Both the position numbers and the translations under genes were made by a program. 64,000 bases of DNA from Spirochaetota bacterium (GTDB lineage Bacteria > Spirochaetota > Spirochaetia > SPDA01 > JAJSAL01): positions 1-64,000 of the forward strand of contig JAJSAL010000057.1 of NCBI GenBank assembly GCA_024274705.1. The letters are read 5' to 3'. Below, piece by piece: positions 1-8,562 of this stretch. The first letter of the stretch is position 1, and every line of letters begins with the position of its first letter. The notes under the pieces are model-generated. The model did no database searches. It saw only the letters and a list, made by a program, of their open reading frames with translations, and was not told the DNA's origin.

Positions 1-126
1 CACGGAAGTTAAGCCCTCCTGCGCCGATGGTACTCCCAGCACCTTTTTCGAACCACCGTAGGGTGGAATCAAGTATGAAGTAAATCGAAAAATGGTGCTG
101 GGGGGAGAGTAGGTCATTGCCAGGCT
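1..126 (+). rRNA. rrf: 5S ribosomal RNA, 5' truncated by window edge, with helix IV expansion
   Basis: The conserved 5S 3' half is readable: CACGGAAGTTAAGC at 1-14, GCGCCGATGGTACT at 21-34, GAGAGTAGGTC at 105-115 and TGCCAGGC at 118-125. The first roughly 35-40 nt lie outside the window. Between GATGGTA (26-32) and GAGAGTAGG (105-113) there are 72 nt where E. coli 5S has about 19. The extra bases form an extended helix: 35-43 pairs with 94-102 and 44-51 pairs with 85-92, about 17 bp with one bulge at T93. It is capped by a small hairpin (53-57 with 62-66) and an A-rich strand. The insert therefore lengthens helix IV rather than breaking the conserved core. A T-run follows directly. The upstream 16S/23S genes are presumably outside the window. 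Confidence 0.9.
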
Positions 127-235
127 CTTTTTTTCCCTTTGTCCTTTGCATCCTTTTTAAATACATAAAAAATATCAAAAACTATTGAAAATCGGCAATT
201 TCTCATTTATCCTTGATGGTATATCAGGGGGAACG

Positions 236-715
236 ATGGATGAGAGAAACTCAAAACTCCAACTTGTCACTTTTCAACTTGGAGAGGAACTGTATGGAAT
301 CGACATCATGGAAGTTGAGGGAATCGTTCGTGAAGACAATATACGGACGATACCGAACGCGCCATCTTACGTGGAAGGAATATTCAACCTTAGAGGCGCT
401 ATCATCCCTGTAATCAATCTTCATAACCGGTTTCATCTGAAACGGGCCAGTTTAAGTGAAGAAGATAAACTCCTGAGCGGACTGATAATTATCAATATAA
501 ATGAGATGCTTATAGGGGTTATCATCGATAAAGTATCCAGGGTCATTACTATTGATACAGGGGAGATACAACGGCCTCCTCAAATGTTATCCGGCATAGG
601 TGCGGAGTACATCCGCGGAGTCACTCATGAGGATGAAGGTTATCTCATAATCCTGGATATACACAGGCTGTTCGATCCTAAGGAACTTCAACAGCTGGGA
701 AGAATTGCACAATAA
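236..715 (+). CDS. cheW: CheW-family chemotaxis coupling protein
   Basis: This 159-residue protein has the single CheW/SH3-like fold that bridges chemoreceptors to CheA at the inner-membrane signalling array. The typical pattern is visible: LVTFQLGEELYGIDI near the N-terminus, the VEGIVR and IPNAP segments, and the family signature GIFNLRGAIIPVINL near residues 53-67. The ATG at 236 is chosen because a GGGGGA ribosome site lies 5 nt upstream; an in-frame TTG at 185 would add 17 residues without a comparable site. It stands between the 5S rRNA gene and a DegT-like gene rather than in a che operon. A CheA-like kinase lies far downstream at 57545, but pairing with it is only an inference. Confidence 0.93.
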   Translation: MDERNSKLQLVTFQLGEELYGIDIMEVEGIVREDNIRTIPNAPSYVEGIFNLRGAIIPVINLHNRFHLKRASLSEEDKLLSGLIIININEMLIGVIIDKVSRVITIDTGEIQRPPQMLSGIGAEYIRGVTHEDEGYLIILDIHRLFDPKELQQLGRIAQ

Positions 716-770
716 ATAATTTTTTATATACTTACCCATTGATTATTAAGACTTCCAGAAGAGGCACACT

Positions 771-1799
771 ATGAGTATACCCGTTTTTCGGCCGTCGATT
801 AAAAGAAAGGAAATGGATGCAGTCCTTTCCTGCCTGGTATCCGATAGAATCGGTCCCGGGGATCTTACAAAAAAACTCAACCATGCGGCTGCTGGTTATG
901 TGAACTGCGAGTCGGCCATAGCGTTTAGAGAAAATCAGCGTGCACTTTCATGTGCATTGCTGGCACTGGAGATCGAGCCGGGATCTTCTGTGATTGTCAC
1001 TCCCCTGGCTCCGGCATACTATATCGACGCTCTTGTCTCCCTGGATATCACGCCTCTCTACTGTGATGTTGAGGAGAATGGGTGTGTTATTTCTCCGGAC
1101 CGGGTGGAAAAGCTCATCGGCTATAATCCAAAAGCAATCATTGTATCAACGACTCTCGGATTTGTACCCGATTTGAAAACACTATCTGACATGGGCATCC
1201 CCATGATCGAGGATATTTCTCAGGGTTTTGGTGCAAATACGGGAGAAGACAAGGCAGGGTCGTACGGCTTGTATACTCTGGTTTCCCTGGAACACGACAG
1301 CCTTATCACGGCAGGAGGGGGATGCCTTCTCCTCTGCAGGGGACGAAAGGAAAAAACTGCTGTGACCATGGTACTGGAACATCTTGATTCCGAGACCCTC
1401 CTCCTTCCCGATATGAACTCTGCGCTGGGGATACAGCAGATAGAATATCTGGAGAAACATATCCAGAAAAGAAAAGAAATCGCGCAGGTTTATTCCCGGG
1501 CAGCTGCAAAAACAGTCCATAAAATGTTTACACAGCAGGGCGAAGCAGAAAACATCTATTATTCCTTTCCGGTTCTACTGAACACCGGTATGAAAGAAGT
1601 GATTAAATATGCCGCGAGAAAAGGTGTTGAGACATTCCCGGCTTTTGAAAACTCGGCTATCACAAGGTTCCAAGTTGAAGAAACGCCCTGCCCGTCGGCT
1701 CAGTCCATGGTACTCCGTTGTCTTCTTTTTCCTCTTTACCCCCTTCTGGGGCGAAAGAATATCGAATTTGTCGTAAAAGTTCTTTCTACCCTTCCATAG
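771..1799 (+). CDS. DegT/DnrJ/EryC1-fold protein without the PLP lysine
   Basis: The 342-residue protein has the fold pattern of the DegT/DnrJ/EryC1/StrS sugar aminotransferases: IPVFRP at the N-terminus, a GPGDLTKKLN segment, CESAIAF at the cofactor loop and PMIEDISQGFGA where the family has its conserved ED-x-x-Q. In active members the next block reads S-F-x-x-x-K-x-x-x-x-G-E-GG, with the lysine holding pyridoxal phosphate. Here it reads S-L-E-H-D-S-L-I-T-A-G-G-G, so the lysine position is serine. Ordinary transamination is therefore unlikely, and a non-PLP, structural or regulatory role is inferred. The gene sits between cheW and nadK with no sugar-nucleotide genes nearby. The fold assignment is fairly sure; the function is unknown. 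Confidence 0.72.
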   Translation: MSIPVFRPSIKRKEMDAVLSCLVSDRIGPGDLTKKLNHAAAGYVNCESAIAFRENQRALSCALLALEIEPGSSVIVTPLAPAYYIDALVSLDITPLYCDVEENGCVISPDRVEKLIGYNPKAIIVSTTLGFVPDLKTLSDMGIPMIEDISQGFGANTGEDKAGSYGLYTLVSLEHDSLITAGGGCLLLCRGRKEKTAVTMVLEHLDSETLLLPDMNSALGIQQIEYLEKHIQKRKEIAQVYSRAAAKTVHKMFTQQGEAENIYYSFPVLLNTGMKEVIKYAARKGVETFPAFENSAITRFQVEETPCPSAQSMVLRCLLFPLYPLLGRKNIEFVVKVLSTLP

Positions 1800-1854
1800 A
1801 ACACAATCATAATGGAAGTGGTAGTTTACAAGAGAGTTTCAGATTGTATATAGT

Positions 1855-1868
1855 ACCACTTAAGTGGT
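1855..1868. repeat. 14-bp perfect palindrome just upstream of nadK
   Basis: ACCACTTAAGTGGT reads the same on both strands and ends 3 nt before the nadK ATG at 1872. A related half-site, AAGTGGTA, occurs at 1816-1823. nadK has no clear Shine-Dalgarno sequence, so the palindrome could be a protein-binding operator or a hairpin covering the start. Neither is proven by the sequence. Confidence 0.5.
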
Positions 1869-1871
1869 TCT

Positions 1872-2723
1872 ATGAAAGATATAAGGAAAGTTCTCCTCAT
1901 TGTTAATATGCATAAACGGGACGTCGGAAATGTCGTAAATTCCATCGAATCGTACTTCCATAAAAATAATATTGAAACATTTTTTTACGGTTTGAACGGT
2001 AAATCGGTTCCTCCTGAAATCAATGGCTTCGATCTTGCCTTTTCTCTAGGTGGAGACGGTACAGTGCTGTTCAGTGCGAGGCTGTTAGCCCCATTCGGAA
2101 TCCCTATTCTCCCTGTTAATTTGGGTGATTTCGGATTCATTGCCGAGGTAGCCAAAGATGAGTGGAAAGTCGCCTTCGAAAAATACTGGGGCGGACTTCT
2201 TGGTGTCGGAGAACATTTGATGCTGGACCTTACCGTTATACGGGGGGGGGAGCAGATCGCAGAGTTTACCGGACTAAACGATTGTGTTGTATGCTCCTCT
2301 GGAATATCAAAGATTGTCCGGCTTCATCTGTCCCTGGCGGACACAGAACTGGGTGAATACCGGGCTGACGGAATCATCGTTTCTACTCCTACCGGATCTA
2401 CTGCCTACAGTGCTGCCGCAGGGGGTCCTATCCTTGATCCCGAAATGGAGGCAATGATCATCAATCCCATCTGTCCTTTCACCCTTTCGAATCGTCCAAT
2501 AGTTGTGCCTGGAGAAGAAAAGGTTTATATAAAGATAAAAAGTCTTCAGCGTACAGAGGTGATTCTTACCATCGATGGACAGAGTGCTTTTCCTCTTTTT
2601 CCAAAAGACTGCATCCAGGTGAAAAGGGCTGAAAAAAAAGCATGTATCATCCGTTCGGATAAACGGAATTTTTACGAAGTACTACGGTCGAAGCTGCACT
2701 GGTCCGGGGGCCCGGATGCTTGA
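1872..2723 (+). CDS. nadK: NAD kinase
   Basis: This cytosolic enzyme phosphorylates NAD to NADP. The 283-residue protein carries the family's GGDGT nucleotide-binding motif at residues 60-64, the LND segment near 135-137 and the TPTGSTAYS motif at 172-180, followed by the C-terminal DGQ region. Length is normal for bacterial NadK. The ATG at 1872 follows a 14-bp palindrome and has only a weak ribosome site, so its translation may be controlled or inefficient. The 3' end overlaps recN by 8 nt, which suggests translational coupling; nadK-recN neighbours are common in bacteria. Confidence 0.95.
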   Translation: MKDIRKVLLIVNMHKRDVGNVVNSIESYFHKNNIETFFYGLNGKSVPPEINGFDLAFSLGGDGTVLFSARLLAPFGIPILPVNLGDFGFIAEVAKDEWKVAFEKYWGGLLGVGEHLMLDLTVIRGGEQIAEFTGLNDCVVCSSGISKIVRLHLSLADTELGEYRADGIIVSTPTGSTAYSAAAGGPILDPEMEAMIINPICPFTLSNRPIVVPGEEKVYIKIKSLQRTEVILTIDGQSAFPLFPKDCIQVKRAEKKACIIRSDKRNFYEVLRSKLHWSGGPDA

Positions 2724-4407
2724 ACGCCTCGAGGTACGGGAATACGCCCTTATAGATCACATCTCCCTCCCCTTCGAACCGGGTTTCACCGTCTTAACCG
2801 GGGAAACAGGGGCGGGGAAGTCAATTCTGGTCGGCGCCCTGGGCCTCCTGCTCGGATTTCGGGGAGATACAACGATGATCCGAACAGGAAGTGAGCAGGC
2901 AGAGGTCTACGGTGTTATTCGCATTGAGCCCGGCAGTGAAGCTGAGGCTCTGATGGATCGACTGGGAATAGAGACCGAAGAAGGAACCATCCTGGTCCGC
3001 CGGGTCCTTAAAAAAAGCGGTCGCGGCACGATCTATATCCAGTCTACCCCGGTTACCTTGAGTCAGCTCATGGAAATCATGTCCCTGATCTTCGATATGC
3101 ATGGGCAGCACGAGCATCAGTCTCTTCTGGTCCTGGAAAACCACAGAAAGTTCCTTGACCGGTATGGAAACTTAGCGGAAAAAGCAGATAGACTTCACGC
3201 GGTCTTCTCAGAGTTGTCAGATTTGAGAAAGCAGTTCAAATCTCTGGCAAGCAGTGAAAGAGACAGACTCCGGGAGATCGACATTCTCACCTATGCTATC
3301 GATGAAATCGATAAAGCTGAACTCGTTCCCGGGGAGGAAGAAACCCTTCGTAAGGAGCGGACGATTTTGCAGCAGCACGAAAAACTCTTTTCTCTTATCG
3401 ATACATCGTATGAAAACGCCTCGGAAAGCAGGGGCGGGGCGTTAAGCCGTCTTCGCCTTTCAAAGGAGGCGTTACAGGGTGCAGCGGAGATCGATACTGC
3501 ATTAACACCCCTTTACCAGAGGATCGAGTCAACCTTCTACGAGCTCGAGGATATCGCGGAATCCTTACGGTCATACCGGCAGGAAACCGAATTCAGTGCA
3601 GAGCGCCTTCGGGAATATGAGGAACGGCTTGCCATGATTCATGATCTCGAGAAGAAGTATGGATCAACTATCGGTGAGGTCCTCGATTATCGAAGTCAGT
3701 GTGAAGAAAGACTGAGAGAGCTGGAGAATTGGGAGAGCGACAAGGAGAACCTTCAGCTGGCTGTCTCCCGCCTGGAAAAGGAACTTCTTAAAAGTGCGAA
3801 AGAGCTGTCGGAAAAGCGGGAACACACAGCGAAGATTCTTCAGGAACATATTCAAAAGGTAATGCAGGTGCTGGGTATGCCGAAGGCGCAGTTTATCATA
3901 TCAGTAACAAAGAAAGTTTCCGATTCCGGAAAACCGGTGTGTGGTCCTTACGGATATGATGCTGTTGAGATCCTGATATCACCGAACCAGGGCGAGGGCA
4001 TAAAGCCTCTTAAAGATATAGTCTCCGGGGGGGAGATGTCACGTATTATGCTGGCAATTAAATCGGTCCTTGCCGGGTCTGATCATATCAGGACACTTAT
4101 TTTTGATGAAATAGACGCAGGAATCGGCGGAGAGGTTGCCAATGCAGTAGGGGAACATTTAGCGGCCCTGGCGGAAGAGAAGCAGGTTCTCTGTATAACA
4201 CACCTTGCATCTCTGGCCGCAAGAGCAGATAATCATATAAAAATAGAAAAGAGTGTATACGATAATAGAACGGTGACAGGGGTAGACATACTGGACAGGG
4301 AAGGTAAGATAAAAGAGATCTCCCGTATGCTGGCAGGGGACTCGGAAGGGGAAGTCTCATTGACACATGCTCAGGAGTTGTTGAAAAAGTTCAGCTCAAA
4401 GCGGTAA
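2716..4407 (+). CDS. recN: DNA repair protein RecN
   Basis: RecN is an SMC-like ATPase that binds DNA ends during double-strand break repair. The 563-residue protein has Walker A GETGAGKS at residues 29-36, a long central region rich in charged heptads (coiled coils, about 150-370), the ABC signature VSGGEMSR at about 436-443 and the Walker B FDEIDAGIGG near 463. These match full-length RecN. The start overlaps nadK by 8 nt. The arrangement is a normal small operon, nadK-recN, followed 29 nt later by a spirochaete-type coiled-coil gene. Confidence 0.96.
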   Translation: MLERLEVREYALIDHISLPFEPGFTVLTGETGAGKSILVGALGLLLGFRGDTTMIRTGSEQAEVYGVIRIEPGSEAEALMDRLGIETEEGTILVRRVLKKSGRGTIYIQSTPVTLSQLMEIMSLIFDMHGQHEHQSLLVLENHRKFLDRYGNLAEKADRLHAVFSELSDLRKQFKSLASSERDRLREIDILTYAIDEIDKAELVPGEEETLRKERTILQQHEKLFSLIDTSYENASESRGGALSRLRLSKEALQGAAEIDTALTPLYQRIESTFYELEDIAESLRSYRQETEFSAERLREYEERLAMIHDLEKKYGSTIGEVLDYRSQCEERLRELENWESDKENLQLAVSRLEKELLKSAKELSEKREHTAKILQEHIQKVMQVLGMPKAQFIISVTKKVSDSGKPVCGPYGYDAVEILISPNQGEGIKPLKDIVSGGEMSRIMLAIKSVLAGSDHIRTLIFDEIDAGIGGEVANAVGEHLAALAEEKQVLCITHLASLAARADNHIKIEKSVYDNRTVTGVDILDREGKIKEISRMLAGDSEGEVSLTHAQELLKKFSSKR

Positions 4408-4436
4408 GAAAGTAAAAAGGGAGCAAGGAGAATCCA

Positions 4437-5252
4437 GTGGGAAAGATCAGCGCCCAAGCGAAGAACAGATATCTTGAACGAATCAAAGAGTATAAGCAGG
4501 TGGTTGAAGAAAGCAAAGAAAAGGAAAAAAGCCAACTGTCCGAAATCAATTCCGAAACAGAGGGCCTGGAACTAAAAAAAATAGCCCTATCCGAAGATGT
4601 TTTAAGCCGTGTCTCATACTACAATCTTATGAATGCTCTCTCCGTCTCTCTGCTGGGGGTGAAAAACGAAGGTTTCCTGAATGAAGCAAGAAAAGATTGC
4701 TACAAGAGTCTCATCTATCTGGAAGATGCGGTAACCAATTATATCGATGTACCCTTTTCCGACTACGAGGAGAAAATCGAAGCAATCAATGAAATATCCG
4801 ATGAAAAACGGTATGCTCTTCTGCAGAAACTCGGGTATTCGATTCAGGCGCTGAAGGACGGTTTCGGTGAAAACTCCAAATGGAAATGGTCCTTTGTTGA
4901 ACTCGAAGGACGATATGCCACTATCACAAAAAACCTGATCAATTTAAAGACCATCGTAGCCGGACTCGACCCCAGGATTGAGGGATATGAAACGCGCCTT
5001 GCCCACATAGCCCTGACAAAGAAAACCTTGCAACAGGCGGCAGACCGGTACCGGGAAAAATACGAACTTTCAACTCTGAGAATCGATGATTTCAAAATAG
5101 CCATTGCATATCTCTCCGCCCTCCGTCGCCTTCTGATTCTGATCGGCCAGCCGAACGAGGCAGAGGTAATCAAGAAAAAAGTAGATGTATGGAAAGTGAA
5201 GATGGAAAGCGATTCGAAAAAACTGGATGCCAAGAAAAAGGCGTCTACCTGA
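4437..5252 (+). CDS. conserved coiled-coil protein of unknown function
   Basis: The 271-residue protein begins with GTG, 8 nt after an AAGGAG ribosome site. It is highly charged and predicted almost entirely helical, with an N-terminal coiled-coil stretch (about residues 10-55) and a lysine-rich tail. There is no signal peptide, membrane segment or catalytic motif that I recognise. It follows recN closely and probably shares its transcript. Its last 8 nt overlap the convergent cdd gene. I do not recognise a named family; a spirochaete-restricted structural or scaffold protein is a guess. Confidence 0.8.
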   Translation: MGKISAQAKNRYLERIKEYKQVVEESKEKEKSQLSEINSETEGLELKKIALSEDVLSRVSYYNLMNALSVSLLGVKNEGFLNEARKDCYKSLIYLEDAVTNYIDVPFSDYEEKIEAINEISDEKRYALLQKLGYSIQALKDGFGENSKWKWSFVELEGRYATITKNLINLKTIVAGLDPRIEGYETRLAHIALTKKTLQQAADRYREKYELSTLRIDDFKIAIAYLSALRRLLILIGQPNEAEVIKKKVDVWKVKMESDSKKLDAKKKAST

Positions 5253-5658
5253 TCTCCTGGTCTTTTAATTCACGTAAGGCATCGAAAGGAAACAGTTTCC
5301 CGATTTCAACTTTATACCGTTCCCCGGATTCCCCGGAAAAATGCACAGGAAAATCCGGAGTTGTGAATTCACTGATGACTTGTCTGCAGGCGCCGCAGGG
5401 CGATACAGGGTAATCGGCATCAGGGCAGTACACGGCGAGGGCTTTAAAAGATTTCTGTCCGGCGGATACCGCAGATACAATTGCGCTTCTTTCTGCACAG
5501 ATCGTCAAGCCGAAAGATCGGTTTTCTACATTAGTCCCGGTATAAATCGTCCCGTCAGAGCAGAGAAGTGCCGCCCCTACCCGAAAATGAGAATACGGGG
5601 AATATGACTTTTCCGCGGCTTCTTTAGCTTTTTTGAAAAGGAGGTCTGTGGATTCCAC
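5245..5658 (-). CDS. cdd: cytidine deaminase
   Basis: This is a 137-residue homotetrameric-type cytidine deaminase that converts cytidine and deoxycytidine to uridine forms in pyrimidine salvage. The zinc-site motifs are complete: C54-A-E56, with the catalytic glutamate, and P87-C-G-A-C91. The substrate motif around NVEN at 43-46 is present. The start is a GTG preceded by a GAGG site about 9 nt upstream. It is the only minus-strand gene in the first 10 kb, converging on the coiled-coil gene with an 8-nt overlap and diverging from the gene at 5728. Confidence 0.96.
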   Translation of the reverse strand: MESTDLLFKKAKEAAEKSYSPYSHFRVGAALLCSDGTIYTGTNVENRSFGLTICAERSAIVSAVSAGQKSFKALAVYCPDADYPVSPCGACRQVISEFTTPDFPVHFSGESGERYKVEIGKLFPFDALRELKDQEIR

Positions 5659-5686
5659 CTGTCTTTACCTCTTGAAAACACCTTCG

Positions 5687-5714
5687 TTGACAGTATTACA
5701 TGTATTGTTATAGG
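5687..5714 (+). promoter_or_regulatory. sigma-70-type promoter for the gene at 5728
   Basis: A perfect -35 TTGACA lies at 5687-5692 and a -10 TATAGG at 5709-5714, spaced by 16 nt, in the short gap between cdd and the divergent propeller gene. The position fits a transcript start near 5720. Confidence 0.5.
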
Positions 5715-5727
5715 ATTCAATATCACA

Positions 5728-6777
5728 ATGAGAAAAAGAAGAATAATTGTTTTTGTTATTCTGTTAACCGGGTTGTATCTCCTTCTTGCAGTATCAGATG
5801 TGGACAAAGAACGGACGGTTCAGCCGGCGTGGATCACCCGGTTGACTACGGAAAAGGTAAGCCCCGGGCAAGGGGAGGATGACACATTCAGTTTCCGGTT
5901 AAATAATGTATTCGGGTATATGAATTCCCGGGGGCGACTTATCCTCCTGGACCGCGTACTCTACGGTACGGCTCTTTCCGGGGACTATTATATCAATTAC
6001 TCTAATGTCCCTCAAAACCTCATTGCCAGGGACCGGTTCGGCTATATAGCCTTCAATATCGATCAAAACGGATACCCTGTTATAGCGAAGAACAGATGCA
6101 TCGTAGTCTCCTCCGAAGCAAATGGGTTGTCCGAGTGGGATAGTGATGGAACGAAAATCTGGCAACGATGGTTCGGATCGACGATTACTTCTCTGGAGGT
6201 ACAGAAGGAATACATAACCGTCGGGTTCCTGGATGGTACTCTGAAGTTGATTAACCGTGAAGGTGATATAGCTTTCTCCTACATTCCGGAAAACAGCAGA
6301 ATCGGAGTAATCTACGGATGTGCATTATCTCCCGGGGGAAAGCGCCTGGCTCTTATTTCAGGCCTGGGTCCTCAGCGGTTGACGATACTGGAAGCAAAAG
6401 AGGATACCTACAAAGTTGTTTCCAGCCGCATACTGGATTCGAATTTCCGCAGGGCACTCTTTATCCGGTTTTACGGTGATTATCTTTTTTTTGAAGGTGA
6501 TTCGAAGCTTTACAGAATGGAGGTAGGCAGGAAAGCCGTGCAGGAAGTCCCATTCGATGGAACCTTCAGCGGGATGGAATATGATCCCGTTGCTGACCTG
6601 TACTACATTGTTTCCCGGAATAATAGTATCAATACAATACGGGTAATGGACCCTTCCGGTCACATTCTGATCAAAACGGGTTTACCGGGGAAAGGCTTTT
6701 TCGGATCCGCGCAACCTAACGCTTATATCCTGGGAAGTAATTACAATCTTATGCGAATCAACCTGGTTGAGAACTGA
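5728..6777 (+). CDS. membrane-anchored beta-propeller-like protein, unknown function
   Basis: The 349-residue protein has an N-terminal hydrophobic segment (residues 5-22) after basic residues, consistent with an uncleaved anchor or signal peptide placing the rest in the periplasm. The remainder shows repeated short beta blades with patterns such as DGTLKLINREG and YDPVADLYYIVS, typical of WD40/PQQ-like propellers. No enzymatic motif is seen. The stop overlaps the ATG of the next gene by 1 nt, so the two proteins are probably made together. That gene encodes a LytM-like exported protein, so a role at the cell envelope is inferred. Confidence 0.72.
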   Translation: MRKRRIIVFVILLTGLYLLLAVSDVDKERTVQPAWITRLTTEKVSPGQGEDDTFSFRLNNVFGYMNSRGRLILLDRVLYGTALSGDYYINYSNVPQNLIARDRFGYIAFNIDQNGYPVIAKNRCIVVSSEANGLSEWDSDGTKIWQRWFGSTITSLEVQKEYITVGFLDGTLKLINREGDIAFSYIPENSRIGVIYGCALSPGGKRLALISGLGPQRLTILEAKEDTYKVVSSRILDSNFRRALFIRFYGDYLFFEGDSKLYRMEVGRKAVQEVPFDGTFSGMEYDPVADLYYIVSRNNSINTIRVMDPSGHILIKTGLPGKGFFGSAQPNAYILGSNYNLMRINLVEN

Positions 6778-7646
6778 TGAAAACATTTGCATTGTTTCTG
6801 ATTTCAATGATGTACCCCTTCTGCGCCGGTGCTTTTGAATGGCCGGTTAAGGACGGTGTGCTCCTTTCAACCTTTGGAAGTAAAAGCCTGGAGCAGATTT
6901 CCACCGGTATCTGTATCGGCATGGATGAGCAGCCGGTGCAGCCGATTCTATCAGGAGAAGTCGTATATTACTTCGATGAAGCACGTACAGCCTTTGGGGT
7001 TTCTTCAGGGCTTGGAAGTTTTGTCGCACTCCAGCACGAAGGAGGGTTGCGATCGATCTACGCACATCTTGAACCCGGGACTATCCCTTTAGACCGGTTA
7101 TACTACACAAGGGAGGATTCCCTTGGTATTACGGGTCTTTCGGGAACTTCAGTCGTTGAAAACGTGTGTCTCATCGTTGTAGATATGGAATACAGCCAGA
7201 TGGTAAATCCACTGCTCCTCCTTCCTCATCGTGAAGATTCCCAGTCCCCGGTAATCCAGACCGTATTTTTCCGGAGGGATGACACTGTTCTTGATATTTC
7301 CAAAGGCGGGGTAATACAGCCCGGCGGTGCCGAACTGATAGTTCAAGTTTTCGATCCTGGTGAAAATGTAACATATCTGAATCCCATGACCCCGTTTGAA
7401 ATTCGCGTCTATGTAAACGGGGAAGAAAAATCATTTCTTCTGTTCGAAGGGGCAAAAGAAGAGGCGGGGACGATTATTCTTGTCAATTCGCGCAGTCAAT
7501 CGTATAACGATATCGACAGAGGGGAGAACCTGTACAGTCTGGGGATGATCGATGTAAATCCCGGGGAAACAAGGCTGGAAATAAGCGTTAAGGATTTCAT
7601 CGGTAATGAAGCCAGCCGGATTATCTCCCTGGTCGCATCGGATTGA
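6777..7646 (+). CDS. exported degenerate M23 (LytM-like) protein
   Basis: A signal peptide occupies about residues 1-19. Residues 22-100 resemble the LytM/M23 peptidase core, with W-P-V, a GEVVYY strand, and HEGGLRSIYAHL at 87-98. The zinc-binding H-x-x-x-D pair is replaced (S42 and C46 at the corresponding places), while the later YAHL motif remains. The protein is thus probably not an active endopeptidase; catalytically dead LytM proteins such as EnvC and NlpD act as amidase activators, which is one possible role. The C-terminal half (about 130-289) looks like Ig-like beta domains. It is coupled to the preceding propeller gene. Confidence 0.7.
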   Translation: MKTFALFLISMMYPFCAGAFEWPVKDGVLLSTFGSKSLEQISTGICIGMDEQPVQPILSGEVVYYFDEARTAFGVSSGLGSFVALQHEGGLRSIYAHLEPGTIPLDRLYYTREDSLGITGLSGTSVVENVCLIVVDMEYSQMVNPLLLLPHREDSQSPVIQTVFFRRDDTVLDISKGGVIQPGGAELIVQVFDPGENVTYLNPMTPFEIRVYVNGEEKSFLLFEGAKEEAGTIILVNSRSQSYNDIDRGENLYSLGMIDVNPGETRLEISVKDFIGNEASRIISLVASD

Positions 7647-7652
7647 GGCGGT

Positions 7653-8498
7653 ATGAAAACATTCTCCATACCTCCGGAACTTCACCGTGTGTCTCACACG
7701 GATTGCAACTTCTGCGGAAAAAGCAACACCAGGCCCTATCTTCTGTGTAAAGGATATACATTCGTGAAGTGCGGCGGATGCGGTCTCGTTTACCAGAATC
7801 CAAGGCCCGAGAGTTCCCTGGTCCCCCTGCGTTACGGAGATGATTACTTTACATATGAAAAAGAGAATGATGAGAATTTTTTTCAGCTCATGCTGAAGGG
7901 GCTGCAGGATGTCGAGTTCGATATTATCGAAGAGAGGTTTACCGCAGGTGGAAGATTTCTCGATGTCGGGTGCGCCACGGGCATGCTCTTGGAGCATATG
8001 AAAAAGAGAGGCTGGGAAGAGAAGGGCGTCGAAATCTGTGCTCCCGCCGCCCGCTGCGGAAGGGAGACCCGGGGTGTCGATATCTTTGAGGGGACTCTGG
8101 AACAGGCCCATTTCCCGGATAGCCATTTTCATGTCGTGCATTCTTCCCACGTCGTCGAGCACCTGGAAGACCCGCTGGCTTTTTTTTCTGAGATACGGCG
8201 TATCCTTAAGCCGCATGGTTTCATGGTCCTGACAACACCTAACATAAGGAGTTTTCAGGCCGGATGGTACAGAACGGGATGGCGTTCGGCTATCGCCGAT
8301 CATCTATATCTTTTTACCAGGAAAACAATTACAATGTATTTACGTCGTACCGGATTCAAGCCGCTTCGGTGGAAAACCTGGGGTGGTATTCCCGCAGGAG
8401 ATGCTCCGGCAATGATCAAGAGACCCGCTGATTCCCTCGCAAAGAAATTGAATTGCGGCGATGTAATGATATTCCTGTCTCGACCTGTAACTACTTGA
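7653..8498 (+). CDS. class I SAM-dependent methyltransferase with N-terminal zinc ribbon
   Basis: The 281-residue protein has a Cys4 cluster at its N-terminus (Cys18, Cys21, Cys40, Cys43), as in sugar or lipid methyltransferases with a zinc-binding head. It is followed by a Rossmann methyltransferase with the motif I FLDVGCATG near residue 103 and SSHVVEHLEDP as the post-II acidic loop, ending with a TTPNIRS strand. The substrate cannot be told from the sequence. It starts 6 nt after the LytM-like gene, so it probably belongs to the same operon of envelope-related genes. Confidence 0.8.
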   Translation: MKTFSIPPELHRVSHTDCNFCGKSNTRPYLLCKGYTFVKCGGCGLVYQNPRPESSLVPLRYGDDYFTYEKENDENFFQLMLKGLQDVEFDIIEERFTAGGRFLDVGCATGMLLEHMKKRGWEEKGVEICAPAARCGRETRGVDIFEGTLEQAHFPDSHFHVVHSSHVVEHLEDPLAFFSEIRRILKPHGFMVLTTPNIRSFQAGWYRTGWRSAIADHLYLFTRKTITMYLRRTGFKPLRWKTWGGIPAGDAPAMIKRPADSLAKKLNCGDVMIFLSRPVTT

Positions 8499-8562
8499 CA
8501 TGAAATTGCCATTTACCTACGATTGATACGTCATTACGAGCTAGTTTGTGCGGAGGTTGTTT

